Source: Nisaea denitrificans DSM 18348 (lineage in GTDB: Bacteria; Pseudomonadota; Alphaproteobacteria; Thalassobaculales; Thalassobaculaceae). From it: 64,000 nucleotides of DNA. The translations under genes and the position numbers were made by a program. Of this stretch, positions 53,909 to 61,279 are shown in pieces; positions within the stretch are counted from its first letter, which is position 1; the number at the start of each line of letters is the position of its first letter. Below the pieces are notes generated by a model. The model was not told the origin of the DNA and did no database searches. It saw only the letters and a list, made by a program, of their open reading frames with translations. Where the stretch lies: assembly GCF_000426505.1 (NCBI RefSeq), contig NZ_AUFM01000018.1:124001-188000 (forward strand), written 5' to 3'.

Positions 53909-54733
53909 GTGACAGTAGATTCGACACCTTCCCGGCAGCGGAAATTCCGCGCGATCTTCATTTCGGATATCCACTTGGGAACCCGGCATTGCCAGTCTGA
54001 TTTATTCGTCGAATTCATGAACAAGCATGAAGCGGACCGGATCTATCTGATCGGCGATATCGTGGATGGCTGGCGGCTCAAGAAGTCACGATACTGGCCA
54101 CAGTCTCATGACGATGCCGTTCAGGTGATCCTGAAAAAAGCGCATCTCGGCGCGAAGATTTCATACATTCCTGGCAACCATGACGAGTTCGTCAGGCGGT
54201 ACGCCGGCCGCAGGATCAAAGGGGTGGAGATACTCGACCAGACGATCCATACAACAGCGGACGGCCGCCGGTATCTGGTGACCCATGGGGACCAGTACGA
54301 CGTGGTGATCCAGAACGCCAAATGGCTGGCCTATCTCGGGGACTGCTTCTACGAGTTCGCCCTCTCGACAAACACCTGGCTGAACTGGGTGCGCGGACGC
54401 ATGGGACTGAAATACTGGTCACTCGGCGCCTTCGCGAAACGTCATGTGAAGAGCTTCGTCAACATCATCGGCAACTTCGAGGCCATTGTTGCGGAAGAGG
54501 TCCGGGGCCAGGAGCTCGACGGCGTGATCTGCGGCCATATCCACCATGCGACGAGCCGGGAGACTAATGGCATTCACTACGTCAATACCGGCGATTGGGT
54601 CGAAAGCTGCACAGCGGTCGTCGAGCACCATGACGGCACCCTGGAGGTGCTCTACTGGGAAGAGCTGTCGCAGGAACAGGAGCGCTATTCCGGGATCACC
54701 CTCGACCCGAAATATGACGAGCAAGCGTCATAA
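53909..54733 (+). CDS. UDP-2,3-diacylglucosamine diphosphatase-like metallophosphoesterase
   Basis: This 274-residue calcineurin-type protein has the metal motifs in order: DIHLG, GDIVDGW, GNHDE, THGDQYD and GHIHHAT. It is similar to LpxH-like phosphatases of Alphaproteobacteria, which work in lipid A or related glycolipid paths; exact specificity cannot be read. The start is GTG at 53909 with CAGG upstream. It is followed after 49 bp by a GT4 glycosyltransferase, a pairing that is common in this group. Confidence 0.85.
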   Translation: MTVDSTPSRQRKFRAIFISDIHLGTRHCQSDLFVEFMNKHEADRIYLIGDIVDGWRLKKSRYWPQSHDDAVQVILKKAHLGAKISYIPGNHDEFVRRYAGRRIKGVEILDQTIHTTADGRRYLVTHGDQYDVVIQNAKWLAYLGDCFYEFALSTNTWLNWVRGRMGLKYWSLGAFAKRHVKSFVNIIGNFEAIVAEEVRGQELDGVICGHIHHATSRETNGIHYVNTGDWVESCTAVVEHHDGTLEVLYWEELSQEQERYSGITLDPKYDEQAS

Positions 54734-54782
54734 GGCTTTAAGGTAACGCCTCTGTATCCGCGATGTGTTTCAGGATTAAAAT

Positions 54783-55811
54783 ATGACATCGATACTCATT
54801 GTCACGGATGCGTGGCTCCCGCAGGTCAACGGTGTCGTCCGGTCCCTGCAATGGACGGCACGCGAGCTTGAAAAGATGGGCGTCCGGGTCGAATTCCTGT
54901 CACCGCAGGAATTCGTGACGATCCCGTGCCCGACCTATCCCGACATCCGGCTGTCCCTGACGCATCGCCGGGCCGTTCAGCGGCGCATGGCCGCCTATGG
55001 ATGCGAGCATCTGCATATCGCTACCGAAGGGCCGCTCGGCCTGCTGGCAGCATCCGCCGCGCGCCGCATGGGCATGCCCTACACAACCGGCTATCACACG
55101 CGCTTTCCGGAATATGTGGAGGCGCGCTGGCCGCTTCCGGTTTCCTGGTTCTATGCCTGGTTCCGCAGGTTCCACAATTTCGGCAACGGCTGCATGGTCG
55201 CCACGGAAACGCTCCGGCAGGATCTTGAGAGTCGTGGCTTCCGAAATCTGAAGATGTGGTCACGCGGGGTGGATGCGGATCTGTTTCGCCCGATGGAAGG
55301 CTCCGTGCTGCCGCCGGACCTGCCGCGGCCGATTTTCATCAATGTCGGGCGTGTCTCGGTCGAGAAGAACATCAAGGCCTTCCTGGATCTGGATCTGCCC
55401 GGCTCGAAAGTCGTTGTCGGTGACGGCCCGCAACTGGCCAGCCTCCGGAAAGAATATCCGGAGGTCTATTTTACTGGCGCGAAATCTGGTGAGGATCTCG
55501 CCAGACATTTCGCCAGTGCCGATGCGTTCGTCTTTCCCTCGCTGACTGACACATTCGGGCTGGTAATCCTTGAAGCCCTGGCCTGCGGTGTTCCGGTTGC
55601 CGCCTATCCGGTGATGGGCCCCCGCGATGTCATCGGCGACAGCGGTGCCGGCATTCTCTCCGAAGACCTGCGTCAGGCCGCCCTGGACGCCCTGCAGATC
55701 CCGGCGGAACGCTGCCGTGCCTGGGCTCTCAAATACAGCTGGGCAGCCTGCACACGGCAATTTCTCGATAACGCCACAGCGGCGCAAGCGTCACACGAAG
55801 CCAGACAATAG
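54783..55811 (+). CDS. GT4-family glycosyltransferase
   Basis: The 342-residue retaining glycosyltransferase has an N-lobe start TSILIVTDAWLPQVNGVVRSL and a C-lobe with VGRVSVEKNIKAFLDLDLPG, VVGDGPQ and the donor-binding PSLTDTFGLVILEALACGVPV. It is similar to mannosyl- or glucosyltransferases that act on diacylglycerol or phosphatidylinositol. The pairing with the preceding phosphatase suggests a glycolipid route. ATG 54783 has only a weak ribosome site. The GT4 EX7E motif starts with Asp instead of Glu. Confidence 0.9.
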   Translation: MTSILIVTDAWLPQVNGVVRSLQWTARELEKMGVRVEFLSPQEFVTIPCPTYPDIRLSLTHRRAVQRRMAAYGCEHLHIATEGPLGLLAASAARRMGMPYTTGYHTRFPEYVEARWPLPVSWFYAWFRRFHNFGNGCMVATETLRQDLESRGFRNLKMWSRGVDADLFRPMEGSVLPPDLPRPIFINVGRVSVEKNIKAFLDLDLPGSKVVVGDGPQLASLRKEYPEVYFTGAKSGEDLARHFASADAFVFPSLTDTFGLVILEALACGVPVAAYPVMGPRDVIGDSGAGILSEDLRQAALDALQIPAERCRAWALKYSWAACTRQFLDNATAAQASHEARQ

Positions 55812-55818
55812 AGCGATT

Positions 55819-57354
55819 TCAGCTCGCCAGCGCGACCGTTGCGGTTTTCGCCCGTGCCGTCAGAAGCTCTTCCGTCAGCCCGCCCTCGGCATCGGTGATC
55901 CGCAGCGGCTCGAAGCATTTTTCAAACTTCGACGGCAGCGGGACCAGCGGCTTGTAGGCCGAGCGCAGGCCGTCGCTCATCGCGCAATAGGTCAGCGGCG
56001 GTTCTTTGCGCGATTGGCGCATCTGCCGGATATTGCCCAGATTGATCTTGCCGCCGAAACGATGCAGCGGGCGGATCATCGCCAAAGCGGTCTGGTCCCA
56101 GTCGAAATGTTTGCGCCAGTGCCAGGCGTGCTTGGCCGCATGGCGGGCCAAAGCGCGTTTGCGGCCCTTGAACTGCATGAGATCGGCGACAAAGGGCACG
56201 ACTTTCTCAAGCGGCTCCTTCGGCCATTCAACGACTTTCTGTCCATCCATATCGCTGAGCAGGAGGTCTGGCATCAGGCGACCGGCGCTGGCCGCCTCGT
56301 CAAAATAAGGCGTTCCCAGAATGGGAATGGTCAGAGACAGCAAACCCGGCAGGGGAATGGTTGGATCATTCAGGACCGCGTTTAGCTGATTGTCCACGTC
56401 GGCGATCGTCTGCTGGGAGAAATCGGCAATCATTCCATAATCGAAAAACATGCCGTTCTCGGCGCACAACTTCGTCAATGCCCGCGGGTCCGACGTCATG
56501 CTCTGCTTCTTGTTGAAGGATTTCAGAACCTCGGGATCAAGGGATTCCACGCCGGAAAACACAGCCTTGCAGCCGTTCCTGGCCATCAGCGCAACATTCT
56601 CCGGGCGTTTGAAGAAGTCCCCGGTGACGAGGGCCCCCCAGCCGCGGAACTGACCTTGCCGCCAACGCTCCCCGATCAGCTCGACGCGCCGCTCGAAGCT
56701 CTGCCGGTTGTTGCCATAGAAGTTGTTGTCCAGGACCATGACACCCAGCACGCGTTTCATGGCGTCGAGTTGGTGGGCGATGGATTGCTCCGAATGGGAC
56801 ACGTATTTTCGTTGCTCCCCGGTCAGGGAGCAGAACGAGCAGGCGAAATTGCAGTTCTTCGTCGTCTCCAGATAGCCGAGCCCCATCGAGGGCACGGCGA
56901 GATCGAACCGCGGCGCGCCGGTTTCAGAGACATGAGATCTGTCGAACACTTCGGCGATGACCTGTGGCATCTCCTCAACGTCACCCTGGCAGGCATAGTC
57001 GAATGCCTCGGCGCAAAGACTGGGCAAGGCGCGGGCAATCGGACCGCCAATGACGGTGACGACGGCTGGATTGGCATTTCTGAAATAGGCGGAAAGCTGA
57101 TGCGCCCTGTCGAAGGCCGCCGTCAGGCCGGTGAAAATGACCAGGTCCGGCCAGTCGAACAACCGGGTATCCAGAAGCGCGCCGTGGAATACCTCGTCCC
57201 AGACACGCACATTGACAAGATCGGCGTTGAAGTAACCGGCCAGATAATACGGCGCCATCGCCCGCGGGATGAACCAGCGCGTCGGCGTCGATGAACGCCA
57301 CGGATCGAAATAAGCATTGATAATCAGGACGTTCTGTTTGCTTTTCAAACTCAT
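55819..57354 (-). CDS. B12-binding-like radical SAM protein
   Basis: This 511-residue enzyme has an N-terminal B12-domain-like fold (about 5-145; QNVLIINAYFDPWRSS, VIGGPIARALPSLCAE) and a radical SAM barrel with the cluster motif CNFACSFC near residue 170. The region DNNFYGNNRQSFERRVELIG and FSGVESLDPEVLKSF are typical of this class. A C-terminal extension of about 150 residues holds basic helices. The substrate is unknown; its end is eight bases from the convergent glycosyltransferase gene. ATG 57354 is chosen over TTG 57360. Confidence 0.88.
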   Translation of the reverse strand: MSLKSKQNVLIINAYFDPWRSSTPTRWFIPRAMAPYYLAGYFNADLVNVRVWDEVFHGALLDTRLFDWPDLVIFTGLTAAFDRAHQLSAYFRNANPAVVTVIGGPIARALPSLCAEAFDYACQGDVEEMPQVIAEVFDRSHVSETGAPRFDLAVPSMGLGYLETTKNCNFACSFCSLTGEQRKYVSHSEQSIAHQLDAMKRVLGVMVLDNNFYGNNRQSFERRVELIGERWRQGQFRGWGALVTGDFFKRPENVALMARNGCKAVFSGVESLDPEVLKSFNKKQSMTSDPRALTKLCAENGMFFDYGMIADFSQQTIADVDNQLNAVLNDPTIPLPGLLSLTIPILGTPYFDEAASAGRLMPDLLLSDMDGQKVVEWPKEPLEKVVPFVADLMQFKGRKRALARHAAKHAWHWRKHFDWDQTALAMIRPLHRFGGKINLGNIRQMRQSRKEPPLTYCAMSDGLRSAYKPLVPLPSKFEKCFEPLRITDAEGGLTEELLTARAKTATVALAS

Positions 57355-57502
57355 ACCCAAAATCTAGACCGAAGCTCCAGAAGCTCGATCATGGCAGCTT
57401 ATTCAAGTCTTGCGGCTTGGTCTGTGGCATTGTCCAGTTGACAATGGCCGTCACGATGAGCGGATATCCCTCCTCGCTTCACGAATTTGATCAAAGGTCT
57501 TC

Positions 57503-58612
57503 ATGGAAGACGCATCCCAGAACATTGCTCAAGCCCTCGGCGCGCATCCTACTTTCGCGAGACTCAGCCCGGAAACCATACAAGCAATAGCCTCGGTTTC
57601 AAAAATGACGGAAGCATCGCCCGGCGAGCTGATTGTCCGGGAAGGTGATGAAAAAACGGATCTTTTCCTCTTCGTCTCGGGCTCAGCCAATGTTGTCAGG
57701 GAGTCGGGGGACGGAAGCTCTGTCGTTCTCAATGCGATCACTGCCGGGGATTGCATCGGCGAACTGGCGTTTCTGGATGGTGGTCGGCGATCCGCGTCCG
57801 TCAGGGCGGAGGTGCCGTGCGTGCTGATCATGATCCCGGCGGACGCGCTGCAAAACATCGCGAATGCACCCGCGATCATCGGCGATCTCAAGGGTGCACT
57901 TGCTTCTGTCGTGGTCAGCCGTGCCCGCAGTCTCAGCGATGAAATGCTCGCCTCGCTCCGCAAGCAGCTGGAAATCAAGACGATCCAGAATCAATTCGGA
58001 TACTTTCTGATCTTCACCATCGCCATCTACATGATCTCGACGACGCTGTTCTATCTGGTCGCCGAAGATTACGTAAAGGACATCTACGACCCGGGCTTTT
58101 CCTGGCAGACCGTCGTCTTTCTGGCCATTCCATGCCTGCTGATCATAAGAATGATGCGTATCCCGCTGGCAGATCTGGGCATCAGGCGGGAAGGATTATG
58201 GCAATCCCTCCGGGAAACGATCATCCTCTGCGTGCTGATCACCATTCCCGTGGCCATCTACCTGGTCTGGTTCAAGCCGGAGTCGGCAGGGAACGCGCCC
58301 GGCGCAAGCGTCGACACGTTTTTCCTCATTCAGTATTTTCTGCACACGGTCGTTCAGGAAGTCGGCTCGCGCGGTCTTCTTCAGGGATTGTTCCAGAAAT
58401 TTCTCGATGACACCAAAGGCCACCGGGCCGTGTTGTTGACGAGCACGATTTTCGCATCGCTGCACCTGACATTCGGCGTCGATGCCGTCGCCATCACGTT
58501 CTTCGCCAGCATCATCTTCGGCTACGTGTATTTGCGGCAGAAGAACCTGCTCGGCGTTACGCTGCTGCACTATTGGCTCGGCGTTCTGGCCGCCATCGCG
58601 GTTGCTTTCTAG
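57503..58612 (+). CDS. Fusion of a cyclic-nucleotide-binding domain and a CPBP intramembrane protease
   Basis: The 369-residue protein begins with a CRP-type cNMP domain (about 10-135; GELIVREGDEKTDLFLFVSG and GECIGELAF-like DCIGELAFLDGG). An amphipathic linker follows, then a CPBP (CAAX protease/bacteriocin-processing) membrane domain. Its motifs are VVQEVGSRGLLQG, where the usual first Glu of EExxxR is Gln, FASLHLTFG and HYWLGVLAA. It may sense cNMP or act through protein-protein contact. AAAGGTC precedes ATG 57503. It stands alone between convergent and divergent genes. Confidence 0.85.
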   Translation: MEDASQNIAQALGAHPTFARLSPETIQAIASVSKMTEASPGELIVREGDEKTDLFLFVSGSANVVRESGDGSSVVLNAITAGDCIGELAFLDGGRRSASVRAEVPCVLIMIPADALQNIANAPAIIGDLKGALASVVVSRARSLSDEMLASLRKQLEIKTIQNQFGYFLIFTIAIYMISTTLFYLVAEDYVKDIYDPGFSWQTVVFLAIPCLLIIRMMRIPLADLGIRREGLWQSLRETIILCVLITIPVAIYLVWFKPESAGNAPGASVDTFFLIQYFLHTVVQEVGSRGLLQGLFQKFLDDTKGHRAVLLTSTIFASLHLTFGVDAVAITFFASIIFGYVYLRQKNLLGVTLLHYWLGVLAAIAVAF

Positions 58613-58621
58613 GCGCTCCGG

Positions 58622-59941
58622 TCAATCCCGGATGAAGTGAATCCTGTCGAACCGTTTTCGTAGAGCAGCCACCTCCGGCGCCAGCGCCGACGGATCGTTC
58701 GCCTTCAGCGCCCGGGCCACATAGCCGGCGATCTCCGGTACGTCCTTAACCCCGACACCCCAGCGGACCAGTTCCGGCACGCCGATACGCAGCCCGTTCA
58801 GATCGCCGTCCACCGGATCGATAGGCAGTCCGATTCCGCAGGCAAGAAAGCCCGCTTCGTAGAGTTTCTTCGAAGCCGTCTGGCCGCCGCCGAATGCCGC
58901 CGCCTCGACGGCGAACTGGTGCGATCCGGTAAAGCCGCGCTCGGCCGCATGCACCGGCAGGCCGCCATCGGCGAGCGCGGCGGCGAAGGCCTTGCTGACC
59001 GCGACCATCTCGGACGCGTAGGCAGCGCCGAACGCGCGCCAGTCGAGCAGGGTGATGGCGAGGGCCGCAGACTTGCCCGCGTCGAAATTCGCCGTCATGC
59101 CCGGAAAGGCGATGGCGTCGAACTTTTCGGCAAGCGCGGCGTCATCGGTGACGATCAGCCCGCCGGCCGGACCGCCGAGGCTTTTGTAGGTGCTCATGGT
59201 CATGAAATGAGCGCCTTCTTTCAGCGGGTTCGGCCAGGCGCCGCCAGCGATCACGCCGCACTGATGTGCGGCATCGAACATCACCTTGGCGCCGACGCTG
59301 TCCGCAATCGCACGTACACCGGCGACGGGATGGGGGAACAGGTTCAGGCTGCCGCCGACGGTGATCAGCTTCGGACGGACCCGGTCGGCCAGCGCTTTAA
59401 GCCCGTCCAGATCGATGGTGAAATTGTCCGGGTCGACCGGCGCCTCGTGAACCTTGAGGCCATAGAGACCGGCACAGCCAGCATTCAGATGAGTAACGTG
59501 ACCACCTATCGACGCCGGCGGCGCTATGATGGCGTCGCCAGGTTTGCAGGTCGCCATGAAGCCGTAGAGATTGGCGATGGCACCAGACGGCACCCGGATC
59601 TCGGCGAACCCGGCATCGAAGACTTCCGCCGCCAGCTCTGCGGCAATGACTTCGATTTCCTCAATTGCCTCAAGCCCCATCTCGTACTTGTCGCCGGGAT
59701 AACCGAGCGACGGCCGGCTACCGAGTCCGGCTCCGAGAGCGGCTTCGGCCCGCGGGTTCATGACGTTGGTTGCAGGGTTCAGGTTGAAGCAGTCGCGCTC
59801 GTGGATTTCCCTGTTGCGAGCGATCAGCCTGTCGATCCGCTCAGCAGTGGCGCTCGCGCCTTCAGCGGCCGTCAGCTCCGCCAGCTTCCCGACCTGTGTT
59901 TCCGGGCCGTTCGGGACCCAGTTCCGCTTCCGAAGTCTCAC
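58622..59941 (-). CDS. SHMT-like fold-type I PLP enzyme
   Basis: This 439-residue protein is similar to serine hydroxymethyltransferase (FNLNPATNVMNPRAEAALGAG, ASIGGHVTHLNAG, MFDAAHQCGVIAGG), but the active-site loop reads MSTYKSLGGPAGG where SHMT has THK-LRGP. So Tyr replaces the His before the PLP Lys, and the Arg after it is Gly. It may be a methylserine-type or aldolase-type enzyme. The start is GTG 59941 with AAGGAGG seven bases upstream. It is divergent from the luxP-like gene, with a shared 214-bp gap. Confidence 0.85.
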   Translation of the reverse strand: MRLRKRNWVPNGPETQVGKLAELTAAEGASATAERIDRLIARNREIHERDCFNLNPATNVMNPRAEAALGAGLGSRPSLGYPGDKYEMGLEAIEEIEVIAAELAAEVFDAGFAEIRVPSGAIANLYGFMATCKPGDAIIAPPASIGGHVTHLNAGCAGLYGLKVHEAPVDPDNFTIDLDGLKALADRVRPKLITVGGSLNLFPHPVAGVRAIADSVGAKVMFDAAHQCGVIAGGAWPNPLKEGAHFMTMSTYKSLGGPAGGLIVTDDAALAEKFDAIAFPGMTANFDAGKSAALAITLLDWRAFGAAYASEMVAVSKAFAAALADGGLPVHAAERGFTGSHQFAVEAAAFGGGQTASKKLYEAGFLACGIGLPIDPVDGDLNGLRIGVPELVRWGVGVKDVPEIAGYVARALKANDPSALAPEVAALRKRFDRIHFIRD

Positions 59942-60083
59942 GCGGCGCCTCCTTTGCTGCAATGCAGCGATCTTGGCATCTCGCCACCGAGCACGGCAAT
60001 CGGATTTGCGGCCCAGCAACCAGGAAGTGCTCTCGTGCCTGATCCCAGTAACGCCAAGCTGCATGCAGATCGCGTGAAACGTG

Positions 60084-60113
60084 CGTTACTCTAAGCACTC
60101 GTGTAGAGTAACG
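60084..60113. promoter_or_regulatory. Perfect 10-bp inverted repeat upstream of the luxP-like gene
   Basis: CGTTACTCTA (60084-60093) and TAGAGTAACG (60104-60113) are exact reverse complements, centred about 58 bp upstream of the luxP-like ATG; their starts are 20 bp apart. The size suits a dimeric regulator. It also lies upstream of the divergent SHMT-like gene. Confidence 0.55.
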
Positions 60114-60155
60114 TGAAAAGCAGGCTCGTGGACCGGCATCCATAAGGAGCTATGC

Positions 60156-61271
60156 GTGAGGAAGCTTCTAAGAATCCTGGTCCTGATTGCGACCATTTCC
60201 CCAGGTGCCTTTGGCCCAGCGATGGTTTCGGCACAGGGCGATCCACGATTCATCGAACTGGATGCCTTTCTTGCCGCCCATCCGGACGAGCGACGCAAAG
60301 CGGCCTCTTTCGAGCGGCTGGTCCACAGGCTTGCAGACCCTCTTGAGAAGCCAATAAAAACTCCGGTCGCGATCCACATCATCTATCCGGGTCTGCAGGA
60401 GTCGGATTACTGGCGGCGCAGCGTGAAATCCTTCACCGCCCGCATGGACGAAATCGGCATCCCGCACAAAATCACGGCGCTGTTCACCAAGAGCGGGGAA
60501 GACCTTCGCCTGCAGGAACAGTCCATCGGGGAAGTGCTTCGGGAAAAGCCGGATTTCCTTATCTTCACGCTTGATGCCCTGAGACATAAGGGCATGATCT
60601 CCAGAGTTCTGGCTTCCGGTCATACGAAAGTGATCCTGCAGAACATCACCACACCACTGATCGATCTCGGCCCGCCACCGCCTCTGCTCTATGTCGGCTT
60701 CGATCACGGTGTCGGCTCAAGACTGCTTGCGGACGAGCACATCAAGCGGGCCGGTAAAAACGCGCAGTACGCTATCTTCTACGGGCCCGTAGGCTATGTC
60801 AGCGAGATGCGCGGCGGAACTTTCAAACGATACATTTCCTCCAGGACCAATTACCAACTCGCCGCGGAATATTATGTCGGGTTCAACCGGGAGCACGCCC
60901 GCAAGGCTGCCCTGGAGCTTTTCAGGGTGAACAAGGATCTCGACTTCGTCTTCGCTGCGTCGACGGACATCGCGCACGGAATTACAGACGCACTGGAAGA
61001 ACTGGGTCTTCTTGGAACCATTAGGGTGAACGGCTGGGGCGGCGGTAGCAGCGAGCTGGCTGCAATCCGTAACCGCGAGATCGATTTTACGGTGATGCGG
61101 ATGAATGACGACAATGGCGTCGCGATGGCCGAGGCGATCCGGATGACTCTGGAAGATCGAATACAGGACATCCCTCAGATCTTCTCCGGCGGTTTCTCAA
61201 TGGTAGATCAAACAATCTCCGACGAAACGCTGGAGACACTGGTCGACCAAGCGTTCCGGCACTCAAGGTAG
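60156..61271 (+). CDS. luxP: LuxP-type autoinducer-2 periplasmic receptor
   Basis: This 371-residue exported protein (signal peptide about 1-26, ending VSAQ) matches LuxP in many segments: YPGLQESDYW, ILQNITTP, LLYVGFDHGVGSR, STDIAHG, NGWGGGSSEL and TVMRMNDDNGVAMAEAI. The residues aligned with V. harveyi LuxP ligand contacts as I recall them are all kept: Gln81, Ser83, Trp86, Asn163, Arg219, Ser269, Thr270, Asp271, Trp294 and Arg315. The two Arg are the borate-stabilising pair in V. harveyi. It should bind AI-2 and signal through the kinase encoded eight bases downstream. Other sugar-like ligands cannot be excluded. Confidence 0.9.
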   Translation: MRKLLRILVLIATISPGAFGPAMVSAQGDPRFIELDAFLAAHPDERRKAASFERLVHRLADPLEKPIKTPVAIHIIYPGLQESDYWRRSVKSFTARMDEIGIPHKITALFTKSGEDLRLQEQSIGEVLREKPDFLIFTLDALRHKGMISRVLASGHTKVILQNITTPLIDLGPPPPLLYVGFDHGVGSRLLADEHIKRAGKNAQYAIFYGPVGYVSEMRGGTFKRYISSRTNYQLAAEYYVGFNREHARKAALELFRVNKDLDFVFAASTDIAHGITDALEELGLLGTIRVNGWGGGSSELAAIRNREIDFTVMRMNDDNGVAMAEAIRMTLEDRIQDIPQIFSGGFSMVDQTISDETLETLVDQAFRHSR

Positions 61272-61279
61272 CGCCGATC

